Below are positions 30,401-40,666 of a DNA stretch of 64,000 bases, piece after piece. The notes under the pieces are model-generated. The model searched no databases. It worked only from the letters and a program-made list of their open reading frames with translations, and was not told the origin of the DNA. Source of the stretch: Burkholderiales bacterium (GTDB lineage Bacteria > Pseudomonadota > Gammaproteobacteria > Burkholderiales > Burkholderiaceae_C); NCBI GenBank assembly GCA_028868995.1, contig JAGWTH010000012.1:1-64000 (forward strand), read 5' to 3'. Within the stretch, counting starts at the first letter, position 1. Each line of letters opens with the position of its first letter. Position numbers and translations under genes: made by a program.

Positions 30401-31041
30401 ATCCCTCGCTCGCAAACGACTGGCGCGCGGCCCTGGCCGCCCTGCCGCTGGTGGCCATCCTGCGCGGCCTCACCCCCGCGGAGGCCGACGGCGTCGGCGA
30501 CGTCCTCGCCGGCGCCGGCTGGCGCCTGCTGGAGGTGCCGCTGAACTCGCCGGACCCCCTGGCCAGCATCGCCACGCTCGCGCGCCGCTTCCCGCAGGCG
30601 GTCGTGGGCGCCGGCACGGTGACCACGGCGGCGCAGGTCGGGGCGGTCCACGAAGCGGGCGGCCGCCTGGTCGTGTCGCCGCACCTCGACGCTCGCGTGG
30701 TCGAGGCCGCCGTCTCGCTCGGGATGGCCTGCCTGCCGGGCGTCGCGACGCCCAGCGAGGCCTTCGCCGCGCTGGAGGCCGGGGCGACGGGGCTGAAGCT
30801 CTTCCCGGCGGAGATGATCCCGCCGGCCGCCGTGAAGGCGGTGCGCGCGGTGCTGCCGCGGGGCACGCTGCTGCTGCCCGTGGGCGGCATCGCTCCCCAC
30901 AGCATGGCGACCTACCGCGCGGCCGGTGCCGACGGCTTCGGCATCGGCTCGGCGCTGTACCAGCCCGGGCGCGACCTGCAGGCCGTGGCCGCGGCGGCAC
31001 ACGCCTTCGCCGACGCGTGGACGGGTACGATCCGCGCATGA
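30397..31041 (+). CDS. 2-dehydro-3-deoxy-6-phosphogalactonate aldolase
   Basis: A 214-residue class I aldolase of the KDPG/KDPGal family that yields pyruvate and glyceraldehyde-3-phosphate. The Schiff-base lysine is Lys134 in ATGLKLFPAEM, and the general base Glu46 lies in WRLLEVPLNS. The PLNS context after the Glu is the KDPGal (DgoA) type, whereas the edd-linked copy at 40013 has VTLRT. Starts and stops overlap both neighbours by four bases, so translation is coupled through the operon. Confidence 0.9.
   Translation: MNPSLANDWRAALAALPLVAILRGLTPAEADGVGDVLAGAGWRLLEVPLNSPDPLASIATLARRFPQAVVGAGTVTTAAQVGAVHEAGGRLVVSPHLDARVVEAAVSLGMACLPGVATPSEAFAALEAGATGLKLFPAEMIPPAAVKAVRAVLPRGTLLLPVGGIAPHSMATYRAAGADGFGIGSALYQPGRDLQAVAAAAHAFADAWTGTIRA
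31026..31031 (+). promoter_or_regulatory. -10-like box six bases before the SDR start
   Basis: TACGAT precedes the ATG at 31038 by six bases, as at several other genes in the window. It could give an internal leaderless transcript. It lies inside coding sequence, so chance occurrence is possible. Confidence 0.25.
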
Positions 31042-31838
31042 ACAGCGCGACTCCCACTCCCTCCCCCTCCTCCAGCGTGAATTTCGGCCTGCAGGGCCGC
31101 GTGTGCATCGTCACCGGCGGCTCCCAGGGCATCGGCGAGGCCTGCGTGCGCCGCTTCGCGCGCGAAGGCGCGAAAGTGGTCGTCGCCGACATCGACGACG
31201 CGCGCGGCCAGGCGCTCGCGCAGGAACTGCAGGGCCTGTACCTGCACTGCGACGTGGGCGACAAGGCGCAGGCCGACGCGCTCGTCGCCCGCACGATGGC
31301 GGCCCACGGCCGCATCGACGTGCTGGTGAACAACGCCGGCATCTTCAAGGCCGCGGAGTTCCTGGACATCACCGAGGCCGACTACGACGCCGTGCTGCGC
31401 GTGAACCTCAAGGGCTCGTTCCTCGTGGGCCAGGCCGTGGCCCGCGAGATGGCGAAGGCGGGACGGGGCGCCATCGTGAACATGAGTTCGGTCAACGCCG
31501 TGCTCACCATCCCCACCATCGCCACCTACAACATGAGCAAGGGCGGCATCAACCAGCTGACGCGGGTGATGGCGCTGTCGCTGGCCGACCAGGGCGTGCG
31601 GGTGAACGCGGTCGCCCCCGGCACCATCGCCACCGAGCTGGCCGCCAAGGCGGTGCTCACCAGCGAGGAGGCGAAGAACCGCATCATGATGCGCACGCCC
31701 ATGAAGCGCCTGGGCGAGCCGTGGGAGGTGGCCGACGTCGTGGCCTGGCTGGCCAGCGACGCCGCGAGCTACGTGACCGGCGAGATCGTCGTCGTCGACG
31801 GCGGCCGCATGACGCTGAACTACATCGTGCCCGTCTGA
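31038..31838 (+). CDS. SDR-family sugar dehydrogenase
   Basis: A 266-residue short-chain dehydrogenase/reductase. The cofactor motif is TGGSQGIG, Asp in VVVADIDDARG suggests NAD preference, NNAG is present, and the catalytic YNMSK follows MSSVNA. The C-terminus ends in the usual VDGGRMT region. As the last gene of the galactonate operon it could be the galactose (or fucose/arabinose) 1-dehydrogenase that makes the lactone, or a keto-reductase for a related sugar. No lactonase gene is visible nearby. It ends seven bases from the convergent MFS gene. Confidence 0.88.
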   Translation: MNSATPTPSPSSSVNFGLQGRVCIVTGGSQGIGEACVRRFAREGAKVVVADIDDARGQALAQELQGLYLHCDVGDKAQADALVARTMAAHGRIDVLVNNAGIFKAAEFLDITEADYDAVLRVNLKGSFLVGQAVAREMAKAGRGAIVNMSSVNAVLTIPTIATYNMSKGGINQLTRVMALSLADQGVRVNAVAPGTIATELAAKAVLTSEEAKNRIMMRTPMKRLGEPWEVADVVAWLASDAASYVTGEIVVVDGGRMTLNYIVPV

Positions 31839-31845
31839 CCCGCGT

Positions 31846-33066
31846 TCAGGTCGCGACCGACTGCGGGCGCGCGGCCACCGGCGCCTCGCGGATCGGCAGG
31901 TGGATCAGCGCGGCGGCCACGGCCAGCAGGATGTCCACGTACCAGAACCAGTCGTAGGCACCGGTCCATTCGTAGACCTTGCCGCCCAGCCAGGCGCCGC
32001 AGAAGGCACCGATCTGGTGGGTCAGCATCACCAGGCCGAACAGGGTGGCCATGTGGGTCGGGCCGAAGAACTTGGCCACCAGGCCCGCCGTCGGCGGCAC
32101 GGTGGACAGGTAGCTGAGGCCCATCACCGCGGCGAACAGCAGCACCACGGTGCCGGTCTTGGGCGCCAGCAGGAACACGAGCACGGCCACCGCGCGCACC
32201 GCGTAGATGAGGGACAGCAGCGACTTGGAGCGCCAGCGGCTGGTCGCCCAGCCGATCGCGAGGCTGCCCGCGATGTTGAACAGGCCGATGATGGCCAGCG
32301 CCCAGCCGCCCCACTGGGTGGGCAGGCCGCAGGCCTGGATCACCCCGGGCAGGTGGATGGCCAGGAAGGCCACGTGGAAGCCGCAGACGAAGAAGCCGCT
32401 GCACAGCAGGAGGTAGTCGGGATGGCGGAGCGCCTCGCGAACCGCCTGGCCGGTGCCCACCGGCTTGTGCGCCGCGCCTTCCGCGCGTGCGCCGGTGCCG
32501 CGCAGCACCCAGGCCGCAGGCAGGCAGATCAGCACCATCAGGCCCAGCACCTGCATGGCACGGCCCCAGCCGATGCCCACGATCAGCGCCGCGGCGATCG
32601 GCGCGGTGGCGAACTGGCCGAAGGAGCCGCCGGCGTTGACGATGCCGGTGGCGATGCCGCGCCGCGCCGGCTCGATCATGCGCATGCTGGCGGACATGAG
32701 CACCGCGGGACCGGCCATGCCCGAGCCGCCCGCGGCCAGCACGCCGATGGCGAAGATCAGGCCCAGCGTGGAGGACATGAACGGCGTGATGAAGGTGCCC
32801 AGCGCCATCAGCGCGAGCCCGGCCACCAGCACGCGCCCCGCGCCCCAGCGGTCGGCCAGCGCGCCGGCGAAGGGCTGCGTGAGGCCCCACCACAGCTGGC
32901 CGAAGGCGAAGGCCAGGCTGATGCTGCCCAGGCCCAGCCCGGTGGCGGTGTTCAGCGCCGGCAGGAACAGGCCCATGCTCTGGCGGCTGCCCATGGTCAC
33001 GGCGAAGGTGCCGGCCGCGGCCAGCAGCACCAGCCCGTAGGCGGTGCGGCGCGTCGCATCAGTCAT
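31846..33066 (-). CDS. MFS transporter (OxlT-like organic anion carrier)
   Basis: A 406-residue inner-membrane carrier with about twelve helices. The MFS loop motif is GALADRWGAGRVLV, and the N-terminal RQSMGLFLPALN is typical of the oxalate/formate and monocarboxylate-type MFS group. The start ATG at 33066 has GGAAGGAG upstream. Its first codons overlap the stop of a degenerate MarR C-terminal fragment, which indicates a former MarR-MFS operon. Substrate is unknown; an organic acid is the best guess. Confidence 0.9.
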   Translation of the reverse strand: MTDATRRTAYGLVLLAAAGTFAVTMGSRQSMGLFLPALNTATGLGLGSISLAFAFGQLWWGLTQPFAGALADRWGAGRVLVAGLALMALGTFITPFMSSTLGLIFAIGVLAAGGSGMAGPAVLMSASMRMIEPARRGIATGIVNAGGSFGQFATAPIAAALIVGIGWGRAMQVLGLMVLICLPAAWVLRGTGARAEGAAHKPVGTGQAVREALRHPDYLLLCSGFFVCGFHVAFLAIHLPGVIQACGLPTQWGGWALAIIGLFNIAGSLAIGWATSRWRSKSLLSLIYAVRAVAVLVFLLAPKTGTVVLLFAAVMGLSYLSTVPPTAGLVAKFFGPTHMATLFGLVMLTHQIGAFCGAWLGGKVYEWTGAYDWFWYVDILLAVAAALIHLPIREAPVAARPQSVAT

Positions 33067-33256
33067 GGAGCTCTCCTTCCGGAAGGTCGGCCAGCAGGTC
33101 CTGGCACTCGTCCAGCAGCGCATGCAACGCTACCACGCGATCCCTTCCCAGACGCTGATTCAGTGTCTCCTGCGCCACACGGCAGCGAAGTGGTGCCTGC
33201 CGGCGCGCCTCACGGCCGGCACCTGTCGCGTCGACGAGACGGAGGCAGGACAGCCG
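33059..33256 (-). pseudogene. C-terminal remnant of a MarR-family regulator
   Basis: Immediately after the tamB stop, the same minus-strand frame reads 65 codons. They begin RLSCLRLVDATGAGREARRQ and continue RDRVVALHALLDECQDLLAD, ending EGELHD-stop. The first part matches the end of a MarR wing and the start of its dimer helix (usually L-T-D-x-G-x-x), and the rest matches the last helix. The N-terminus and DNA-binding domain are absent, and no start codon with a ribosome site is visible. Its stop overlaps the MFS start (ATGACTGA), as in intact MarR-transporter pairs. A deletion fused it to the tamB end. Found by reading the frame by hand; homology not searched. Confidence 0.65.
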
Positions 33257-36200
33257 CTACTTCGTCTGCGGCTCACCGAAGTGGAAGGTCAGGATCAGGT
33301 CCAGCCCCGCGCGTTCGCCCGCCTCGGCGCGCACGGTGACGCGGCGCGAGACGTCGTAGAACAGGAACAGCGTGCCCATGGTGCCGGACAGGCTACGCTC
33401 GTAGGCGGCGTATAGGTTGTCGGCGAAGCGCTTGCCCACTCGCACGACGGCGCCGCTGGTGCTGTCGGGCGTCACCGACAGGTCGTCCAGGCCCAGGCTG
33501 CCGGCCACGCCCCGGCCGGTGCCGTGCCGGCCCGCGAGCATCGCGGCGGCGGCGCGCTGCAGCAGCGCCGTCTCGGCCCCGCTGCCGGCCGAGGAGCGCC
33601 CGAGCACCACCCAGGACAGCGTTTCCGCCTCCGACAGGCCAGCCTCCGACCACAGCGCCACGTGCGGCGCGAGCGCGCGGCCGGTGACCTGCACCCCCAC
33701 CTTCTCCACCATGTTCGGCCGCACGGCGAGGATGTCCAGCGCCGGGTTGTCCGCCGGCCCGGTGAAGCGCAGCTCGCCGCGCTCGATCTTCAGGCGCTGG
33801 CCATAGGCCGCGAAGGTGCCGTCCTCGGTGCGGATCTGGCCGGTGAGCAGCGGCGAACCGTCGGCCGCGTTGCGCACTTCGAGCCGGCCCGCCAGGCGGG
33901 CGTCGAGGCCACGGCCGCTCACGCGGAAGTCGGGTCCCAGGTCGAATCCCAGGCGCAGCGTGAGCCGGCCCGTAGCCTCGGTCTCGGACGGCGCCGGATG
34001 GCGCTGCGCGTCGGTGGCGGGCAGCCCGGGCGCGTTGCGCACCACGACATCCGCGCCGAGGCGCGGCGGCGCCTGGTCGGGGATGCGGATGCGCGCGCGG
34101 TCCACCCGCAGGTCGCCCGCGATCCGGGTGCCGCCGCCGTCCATCTGCGCCGACACGGTGCCGGAGACCGTCAGCTGGCGGTCGCCGCGGATGCTGGCGC
34201 GCAGCTGCGACAGGGTGGCCCGGGCCTCGAACGCGGGCCCCTGTGGCGTCCAGCGGCCCACGCCGCTCGCCCGCAGCACGCCGCCATCGCTGCCGTCCCC
34301 GGGGCTGCCGTGCAGCAGGAACTCGTCGACCCGCAAGCCCTGGTCTTCCAGCTGCGCCCGCAGGCGGCCGCCGCGCAGCTCGATGCCGTCGACCACCGAG
34401 CGCAAGGCGAGGTCGTCGGCCCGCAGCGGTCCGCTCAGTGCGGGCCGCTCGCGAGTGCCGGCGATGCGGATGTCCGCGGCGAGCGAGCCGCGCAGCCGCC
34501 AGCCCGGCGGGGCCAGCACCGACCACACCCCGATGCGGGGCAGCTGCGCCTGCAGGCGCCCCTCCAGCGGCGCGTCTTCGGGCCAGCGCCAACGGCCGTC
34601 GGCGGCGCGTTCGAGGCGGCTGCGCAGCAGGCCTTCGGCGTGGCCGGCGCGCTCGCTGTCCCACAGCAGCCGCAGCTCCAGTTGCCCGCCCTGGCCGACG
34701 AGGGACGCACTCGCGGCGCGCACGCCGGCGCTCACCCGCGCGGTGGTCCCGTCCGGCCCCTCGGCCAGCACGTGCACGTCGCCGCGCGCGCGCGCGAGCG
34801 AGACGTCGAAGCGCGGCTCGGTCCCCCACTGCAGGCCCCACTGCCCGTCGAAGGTCAGGTCACCCGCCAGCGCCGCGGCGCCGGCCTGCTCCCCCAGCAG
34901 GCCGAGCCAGGCGAGCGGCACCCCGCGCACGCGGCCCGCGCCCGTCAGCTGTCCCTGCTGCCGGTGCAACGGGTCCCAGGCAAGCGCCGCTTCGGCCGGC
35001 GGCACGCCGCCGGGCAGCGCGGGGGACTCCAGCACGGCTTCGCCCGCGCCCAGCTCGAACCGGCCGGCCGCCGCCTGCCAGGGCACGGCTCGCCGCAAGC
35101 GCAGCTGCCACGGCCCCGGATAGCGATCGGGGTCGCGCAACTGAAGCAACAGCGACGCGACCTGCCCGCGCCAATGGGCCGCGTCGCCCGGCGCCATCGC
35201 CACGCTTCCGCGGGCCGCCAGGTCCAGGCTGCGCGCGCCCTCGACCGCCTGGCCGCGCAGTTCCACCGTCGCGTCGCGCAGCGGTCCGTTCAGTTGCAGC
35301 GTTGCCTCGCGCACGACCCAGGGCTGCGGCTGATCGGACGGCCGGGCCAGGTCCTGCAGGCCGATGCGGGCCTGCACGCTGGGGTCGCGCCAGCCGCCCT
35401 GCCAGGCCAGCTGCGCCTGCGCCCGGCCGCGCAGGCCGGGCGCAGCCAGCGCCGCGGCGAGCGACGGCCACCGGGCCAGCCACTGCTGCGCCTGCGCGAG
35501 GTCGTCCAGCGTGACATCGGCATGGCCCTGTCCGTGGTCGCGCGCGAGGGCGCCCTGCACCTGGGCGCGCAGGCCCGGGGCCCGCACCTGCGCACTGCCG
35601 CTGCCGGCCTGCGCGCGGGGTTGCCACTCGCCCTGCGCTTCCAGCAAAGCATCGCCGGCGTCCACGCGCAGTTGCGCGAGCGAGAGCGCGTCTCCGGACC
35701 AGCGGCCCCGCGCCAGCAGTTCGCGCAGCCGCGGCCGGGCCGGTGCGCCCCCGCGCCGCGCCGCCGACTGCAGCGCCACCTCGAAAGCGACCCCGCGACC
35801 TTCCCCGGACAGCCGCAGCGAGCCGGCCAGCGGCTGGTCGGGGAGCCGCGTGTGCGCCTGCGCGGGGTCGACGTCCGCCACCCGGCCGGTGAAGTTCCAG
35901 CCGCGCCCCTGCCAATGCCCGCGGCCTTCGATGCGGCCGCCGGCCGCCTGGGCGGCGAGCGACTCCAGCAGCATCGCGCCGTCGCGCCACTCGCCGGCGG
36001 CGCGCAGGGCGTCCAGCGGCAGCCGCCCCTGGTCCCAGGGACCGGCGGCGCCGTTGCGCAGGTCCGCCTGCCAGCGCACGCCGGCGCCCGGCACGGGCTG
36101 CACGTCGGCGCTGCCGGCCAGGAGCGTGTGCGGCGCCCGCGGCCAGAACCAGGCCGCGTCGAAGTACTGCATCTCGACGTGGGCCTGCGCCAGTGGCACG

Positions 36201-36985
36201 CGCTCGAAGGGCGTGATGCGGGCCGTGACCTGGGCGCTGGGGCCGCCGCGCACCTGAGCGCCCGGCGCCTGCGCCCGCAGCCGCGCGCTCGCCTCGATCG
36301 CCCGCGCCGGTCCGCGCGCGCGCAGCTCGAAAGCCAGCGGCACCGGCCGCGCGATGCCGGGCACCGGCGCCGCCAACCGCCCTTGCAGCCGCAGGTCCAG
36401 CGTCAGCGGGGCGCTCGCCAGCAGGTCCGCCTCGCCGCGATAGCTGCCGCCGGCCAGCTCCAGGCGCTGCAGCTCCAGGCGGTGGTGCCATCCGTCGAAG
36501 GCGTAGCGCGCCTCGACGGGACCGCCTTCCAGCCGCATGCCGCCCTCGTAGGCGAAGGCGCCGAGCTTCAGCGATTCGACCTCCAGCCGCCAGGGCAGGC
36601 CCAGGCTCGCCGGCTCGGGCGGCGGCCCGCCACCGGGCGGACGGGCATCGACCACCTGCAGGCGGGCCGCCTGCACCTGTTCCAGCAGCAGCCTGCGCTG
36701 CAACAGCGCCAGCGGCTGCCATTCCAGGCGCAGGTCCCGCACCTCCACCCGCAGGCCGTCGCGCTCCCAAGCCAGCCGCCCGATGCGCCAGCCGCCGCGC
36801 AGCGAGCCGTGCACTTCCTCGCCCTGCAATGCGAGCCGGGGCCCCAGGCGCTGCAGTGCCCAGGCGAGCGAGCCTTCCTGGCCCGCCCACCACCAGGCGC
36901 CGGCCGCGGCCAGCGCCAGCAGCAGGCCCAGGCCTACGAGGACGCGGACCATCCAGCGGGCGACGCGCAGGACCTGGCGTTTCAT
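33257..36985 (-). CDS. tamB: Translocation and assembly module protein TamB
   Basis: A 1242-residue AsmA/TamB-family protein. One N-terminal signal-anchor helix ([20 protein letters not shown]) is followed by a long repetitive beta-rich periplasmic region and the conserved C-terminal DUF490 domain (about 870-1242, with [44 protein letters not shown]). TamB bridges the periplasm and works with TamA in outer-membrane protein insertion and phospholipid transport. Its start overlaps the tamA stop by one base (TGATG), so the two are coupled. Its stop is followed directly by the MarR remnant. Confidence 0.94.
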   Translation of the reverse strand: MKRQVLRVARWMVRVLVGLGLLLALAAAGAWWWAGQEGSLAWALQRLGPRLALQGEEVHGSLRGGWRIGRLAWERDGLRVEVRDLRLEWQPLALLQRRLLLEQVQAARLQVVDARPPGGGPPPEPASLGLPWRLEVESLKLGAFAYEGGMRLEGGPVEARYAFDGWHHRLELQRLELAGGSYRGEADLLASAPLTLDLRLQGRLAAPVPGIARPVPLAFELRARGPARAIEASARLRAQAPGAQVRGGPSAQVTARITPFERVPLAQAHVEMQYFDAAWFWPRAPHTLLAGSADVQPVPGAGVRWQADLRNGAAGPWDQGRLPLDALRAAGEWRDGAMLLESLAAQAAGGRIEGRGHWQGRGWNFTGRVADVDPAQAHTRLPDQPLAGSLRLSGEGRGVAFEVALQSAARRGGAPARPRLRELLARGRWSGDALSLAQLRVDAGDALLEAQGEWQPRAQAGSGSAQVRAPGLRAQVQGALARDHGQGHADVTLDDLAQAQQWLARWPSLAAALAAPGLRGRAQAQLAWQGGWRDPSVQARIGLQDLARPSDQPQPWVVREATLQLNGPLRDATVELRGQAVEGARSLDLAARGSVAMAPGDAAHWRGQVASLLLQLRDPDRYPGPWQLRLRRAVPWQAAAGRFELGAGEAVLESPALPGGVPPAEAALAWDPLHRQQGQLTGAGRVRGVPLAWLGLLGEQAGAAALAGDLTFDGQWGLQWGTEPRFDVSLARARGDVHVLAEGPDGTTARVSAGVRAASASLVGQGGQLELRLLWDSERAGHAEGLLRSRLERAADGRWRWPEDAPLEGRLQAQLPRIGVWSVLAPPGWRLRGSLAADIRIAGTRERPALSGPLRADDLALRSVVDGIELRGGRLRAQLEDQGLRVDEFLLHGSPGDGSDGGVLRASGVGRWTPQGPAFEARATLSQLRASIRGDRQLTVSGTVSAQMDGGGTRIAGDLRVDRARIRIPDQAPPRLGADVVVRNAPGLPATDAQRHPAPSETEATGRLTLRLGFDLGPDFRVSGRGLDARLAGRLEVRNAADGSPLLTGQIRTEDGTFAAYGQRLKIERGELRFTGPADNPALDILAVRPNMVEKVGVQVTGRALAPHVALWSEAGLSEAETLSWVVLGRSSAGSGAETALLQRAAAAMLAGRHGTGRGVAGSLGLDDLSVTPDSTSGAVVRVGKRFADNLYAAYERSLSGTMGTLFLFYDVSRRVTVRAEAGERAGLDLILTFHFGEPQTK

Positions 36986-38808
36986 CAGAACACGAACCCC
37001 GCGGTGAGGTGCAGGCGCCAGCGCCTCTGGTCGACGCCGTAGGCGATCGCGGCCTCCAGCGGCCCCACGGGACTGCGCCAGCGGATGCCGGTGCCCACGC
37101 CGACCTTCGGGTTCAGCTCGCCCGGCTGGTTGGCCACGGCACCGGCGTCGACGAACAGCGTGTGCTCGAAGGCGGTGAGCACCTCGTTGCGATAGATGGG
37201 CCGCTGCCATTCGAGGCTGGCCACCGTCATGTAGCGGCCCGGCCCCACCAGGTCGCCGGGCAGCGGCACGCCGATATCCAGGTAGGAATAGCCGCGCACC
37301 GTGGTGTCGCCGCCGGTGCGGAACAGCTGCGTGGCCGGGACGTTGAGGTTGTCGCGCGCGAACACGGCGCCGGCCTCCGCGCGCACCTGCAGGCGGCTGC
37401 GCGCGAATGGGTGGTAGCCCAGCCAGCGCACGATGCTGCGCTGGAAGGGGCCGCGCTCGCCCTCGAGCGTCATGCCGCCGCCCAGTTCGAAGCCGAAGCC
37501 GTGGCCCCTGGAGGGGCTGCGCGGGTCGTCGAAGTAGCGACCCGTCCACACGTAGTTGGCGGTGAGGGCCGAGCCGTCGCCGGTGTCGGCGGCGGTGAGC
37601 GGCACTTCGCGCGGGTTGGTGACGCGCGCGCGCTCGTACTGCAGGTAGAAGTTGCGGTCGATGGCATCCCCGTTCTGGAAGCGGCCCGTGCGCAGGCGCT
37701 GGCCGTAGGTGACCAGCCGGCCGTCGTCCAGCCGGTCGAGTCGCCCCAGCACGGACCAGCGCCAGCCGTCCTCGTCGGGAATGGCGGTCCATTCGCTCTG
37801 CGCGAACGGGTTCTTCTGCTCCGCCTGCAGGCGCGTGACGGCGCGCCAGCCCAGCCACGGCAGCCGGTTGTGGGTGTGCTCCAGCGTCGCGCGCGGGCCG
37901 CCGTCGGTGGTGAAGCCCGCGCCCAGCACCACCTTCTGCAGCGGCGCCTCGCGCACGGTGACCTGCACGGGCGCATGCCGCGGGTCCGATGCCGGGTCGA
38001 CGAACAGGAAGGCCGAATCGAAATAGCCGCTGCCGGCCAGGCGCAGCTGCGCCCGCACGATCTTCTCCCGGTCGTACTCGCTGCCTTCCGGCAGCCGGGC
38101 CAGCCGCGGCACCAGGCGCGGGTCGTAGCGTTCGACGCCGCTGACCTGCATCGGGCCCAGGCGGAACAGCGCGCCCGAATCGAGCTTCAGCCCCAGCTTC
38201 GCCGTGCCGTCGGCGGCGTCGACGTCGGCCAGGCTGTAGCTGATGCGCCCGGCCAGGTAGCGCCGCGCCGTCAGCTGCCGCGTGGCCAGCGCCTTGGCGC
38301 GGTCCCAGCCCGCCTGGGTGAAGGGCTGGCCCGCGGGCAGGGCCCAGCCGCCGCGGATGGCCTCGCGCTGGGCGACGGCCTCCGGGTCGGAGCGGTTGGC
38401 GAGGTCGCCCTCGAAATCGATCTGCACGTCCGACACCTTCGTGCGCTCGCCGGGTTCCACCGTCACCACCAGGGTCGTGCGTGCCCCCTCCTCTCGCGTG
38501 ACACGCACCTGCGGCCGGAAATAGCCCTGGGTCGCGAGCAGTTCGCGCGCATCCTTTCCGGCCAGCACCAGCAGGCGCGCGATCTCGGCATCGTCCAGGT
38601 CGGGCACCTCGCGGTAGCGGCGCAGCTCCAGGTGGTCCTCCAGCAGGGTGCGCAGCTCTCCCGGGGCCCGCACCACCAGGTCGAAGGAGGGCCGTGCCGG
38701 CGGCGGGGAGGCGACCTGCCCCCAGGCCGGCGCCAGCCCGCCCCAGGCGAGCACGATCGCCAGCACGGTCAGCAGGCGCAGGAGCGGGCTGGTGGGTGTG
38801 GCTATCAT
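36985..38808 (-). CDS. tamA: Translocation and assembly module protein TamA (BamA-family)
   Basis: A 607-residue Omp85-family outer-membrane protein. The N-terminal signal sequence ([20 protein letters not shown]) precedes three POTRA-like domains (about 35-260) and a 16-strand-type beta-barrel. The barrel includes the conserved [20 protein letters not shown] motif of Omp85 strands. The C-terminus ends in Phe (LHLTAGFVF), the usual barrel signature. The start at 38808 is six bases from the divergent gloA ATG, so the promoters of each gene lie in the other's coding region or the true tamA start is slightly downstream. Confidence 0.93.
   Translation of the reverse strand: MIATPTSPLLRLLTVLAIVLAWGGLAPAWGQVASPPPARPSFDLVVRAPGELRTLLEDHLELRRYREVPDLDDAEIARLLVLAGKDARELLATQGYFRPQVRVTREEGARTTLVVTVEPGERTKVSDVQIDFEGDLANRSDPEAVAQREAIRGGWALPAGQPFTQAGWDRAKALATRQLTARRYLAGRISYSLADVDAADGTAKLGLKLDSGALFRLGPMQVSGVERYDPRLVPRLARLPEGSEYDREKIVRAQLRLAGSGYFDSAFLFVDPASDPRHAPVQVTVREAPLQKVVLGAGFTTDGGPRATLEHTHNRLPWLGWRAVTRLQAEQKNPFAQSEWTAIPDEDGWRWSVLGRLDRLDDGRLVTYGQRLRTGRFQNGDAIDRNFYLQYERARVTNPREVPLTAADTGDGSALTANYVWTGRYFDDPRSPSRGHGFGFELGGGMTLEGERGPFQRSIVRWLGYHPFARSRLQVRAEAGAVFARDNLNVPATQLFRTGGDTTVRGYSYLDIGVPLPGDLVGPGRYMTVASLEWQRPIYRNEVLTAFEHTLFVDAGAVANQPGELNPKVGVGTGIRWRSPVGPLEAAIAYGVDQRRWRLHLTAGFVF
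38803..38808 (+). promoter_or_regulatory. -10 box for a probable leaderless gloA transcript
   Basis: TATCAT ends six bases before the gloA ATG (38815). It lies over the tamA start region. No Shine-Dalgarno sequence is well placed for gloA. Confidence 0.4.
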
Positions 38809-38814
38809 CGGCAC

Positions 38815-39210
38815 ATGCGAATTCTCCACACCATGCTGCGCGTCGGCGATCTCCAAAGGTCCATTGACTTCTACACCAAGGTGCTGGGCATGAAGCTGCT
38901 GCGCACCACGGAGCGGCCGGACCAGAAGTATTCCCTGGCCTTCGTGGGCTACGGAGCCAATCCCGAGCACGCCGAGCTGGAGCTCACCTACAACCACGGC
39001 GTGTCGAGCTACGAGCTGGGCACGGCCTACGGCCACATCGCCCTCGGCGTGCCCGACGCCTACGCCGCCTGCGACCGCATCCGCGCGGCCGGCGGCAACA
39101 TCACGCGCGAGCCCGGCCCGGTGAAGGGCGGCAGCACGGTGATCGCGTTCGTGACCGATCCGGACGGCTACAAGATCGAGCTGATCCAGCGGTCCACCGA
39201 GTCCGAATAA
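38815..39210 (+). CDS. gloA: Lactoylglutathione lyase (glyoxalase I)
   Basis: A 131-residue metalloenzyme that converts the methylglyoxal-glutathione hemithioacetal to S-lactoylglutathione. All four metal ligands sit at the E. coli positions: His5, Glu56, His74 and Glu122. Length and the absence of the eukaryotic insertions fit the nickel-dependent bacterial type. The last 43 bases overlap, on the opposite strand, the 3' end of the alpha/beta hydrolase gene. The start is ATG 38815 with a -10-like box six bases before it. Confidence 0.95.
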   Translation: MRILHTMLRVGDLQRSIDFYTKVLGMKLLRTTERPDQKYSLAFVGYGANPEHAELELTYNHGVSSYELGTAYGHIALGVPDAYAACDRIRAAGGNITREPGPVKGGSTVIAFVTDPDGYKIELIQRSTESE

Positions 39211-40016
39211 GGACCGGGCAGCCCCAGGTCGTGGTCGACCTGGGCGTGGGTCTTGGCCACGCCCTGCACCTGCACCGGCCGGCCGAGACGGGCGGCGGTC
39301 GCGCGCAGCTCCTCGGCCCGCGGGCAGGAATCACGCCGCAGCGAGGAGCACACCGCCAGGATCGGCGGCGCCTCCGACGTGAACCTCTGCACGGGCGAGG
39401 CGCTGCGCCAGCCGGCCGGATCGCTGCCAAAGGCGCGGTCGTACAGCGGCAGGTGGCGTGCGCGCATGAGCGCCGGCACGTCCATCGCCGCGCTGTCCAG
39501 GCTCACCGTCCCGCGCCAGGGCTGCGCGCCCTGGGCCCGTGCCAGGGCCGGGTCCGCGCTCAGCAGCGCCACCAGGTGGGCACCCGCGGAATGCCCCATC
39601 AACACCACGCGCGCCGGGTCCGCGCCCCAGCCGTGCGCATCGCGCTGCACCAGCGCCAGCGCGCGGGCGACGTCGCCTGCCTGCTCCAGGGGCGCCGCCT
39701 CGGGGAGCATGCGGTAGTTGGTGGAGACGACGACGAAGCCGCGCGCCGTCCAGTAGCGCACCTTCGGCAGGATCATGGCGGCGGCGCGCTTGTCGCCGAA
39801 GGCCCAGCCGCCGCCATGCACCATCAGCAGGATGGGGCCGCGCACCGTGCCCGGGAGGTAGACGTCCAGGCGCTGCAGCGGGTCGGGTCCGTAGGCCAGG
39901 TCGCGCTCGACGCGCACCTGCAGGTCGTTGGTGGCGGCCGCGGCGGAGTCGTCCTGCGGCACTGTACCGGCGAGCGCCGAGCCCGCCAGAAGGAGCACCG
40001 CTGCGAAGCGCCTCAT
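39168..40016 (-). CDS. Secreted alpha/beta hydrolase (carboxylesterase-like)
   Basis: A 282-residue esterase-type hydrolase. The N-terminal signal peptide ([17 protein letters not shown]) implies export. The oxyanion motif is [10 protein letters not shown] of the hormone-sensitive-lipase/BD-FAE type. The nucleophile is Ser in GHSAGAH, and the catalytic His is likely in [10 protein letters not shown]. Its start overlaps the eda stop by four bases, so it is the third gene of an edd-eda-hydrolase operon. A sugar-ester or lactone substrate is possible given that context, but this is inference. The 3' end runs 43 bases antisense into gloA. Confidence 0.85.
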   Translation of the reverse strand: MRRFAAVLLLAGSALAGTVPQDDSAAAATNDLQVRVERDLAYGPDPLQRLDVYLPGTVRGPILLMVHGGGWAFGDKRAAAMILPKVRYWTARGFVVVSTNYRMLPEAAPLEQAGDVARALALVQRDAHGWGADPARVVLMGHSAGAHLVALLSADPALARAQGAQPWRGTVSLDSAAMDVPALMRARHLPLYDRAFGSDPAGWRSASPVQRFTSEAPPILAVCSSLRRDSCPRAEELRATAARLGRPVQVQGVAKTHAQVDHDLGLPGPYSDSVDRWISSIL

Positions 40017-40666
40017 TCCCGCGGCAGGCCGGCGGCCTCGCCGGCCAGGCGGGTGATGCGGTCCCAGTCCTGCGCCGCCAGGGCGTCGGCCGGCGTCAGC
40101 CAGGAGCCGCCGACGCAGGCGACGTTGGGCAGCGCCAGGAACTCGCGCGCGTTGCCGGGCGTGATGCCGCCGGTCGGACAGAACTTCACGTCGCCGAAGG
40201 GCCCGCTCCAGGCCTTCAGCATGGGCGCACCGCCCGCCTGCATGGCGGGGAAGAACTTCAGCGCCGTGTAGCCGTCTTCCTGGGCCCGCATGATCTCGCT
40301 GCCCGTCGCCACCCCGGGCAGCAGCGGCAGGCCCAGCTCGTGGCAGGCCTTGCCGACGGCGCGCGTGTAGCCGGGGCTCACGGCGAAGCGGGCACCGGCC
40401 AGCGCCGCAGCCTGGGCGTCGGCGGCGCTGCGCACCGTGCCGGCGCCGACCACGGCCTCGGGCACCTCCTTGGCGATCGCCTCGATGCAGGCCAGCGCCA
40501 CCGGCGTGCGCAGCGTGACCTCCAGCATGCGGATGCCGCCGGCCACCAGCGCGCGCGCCAGGGGCACCGCCTGGGCGGCCTCGTGCAGCACGATCACCGG
40601 GATCACCGGCGCGTCCTGCATCACTTCGGCCGGCGTGGGCCGCTGGGGAACCGGGTTCATAGCCAT
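40013..40666 (-). CDS. eda: KDPG/KHG aldolase Eda
   Basis: A 217-residue class I aldolase that splits 2-keto-3-deoxy-6-phosphogluconate into pyruvate and glyceraldehyde-3-phosphate. The Schiff-base lysine is Lys137 in [11 protein letters not shown] and the general base Glu49 lies in MLEVTLRTP. The start is ATG 40666, about ten bases after GGAGG. An in-frame ATG at 40660 overlaps the edd stop in an ATGA arrangement and is an alternative. It is coupled to edd upstream and the hydrolase downstream. Confidence 0.94.
   Translation of the reverse strand: MAMNPVPQRPTPAEVMQDAPVIPVIVLHEAAQAVPLARALVAGGIRMLEVTLRTPVALACIEAIAKEVPEAVVGAGTVRSAADAQAAALAGARFAVSPGYTRAVGKACHELGLPLLPGVATGSEIMRAQEDGYTALKFFPAMQAGGAPMLKAWSGPFGDVKFCPTGGITPGNAREFLALPNVACVGGSWLTPADALAAQDWDRITRLAGEAAGLPRE

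Noticed and set aside
38808-39036. Longer TamA starting at 39036 ([12 protein letters not shown])
   Set aside because: The extra N-terminus is antisense of gloA. The signal peptide and POTRA domains begin at MIATPTSP.
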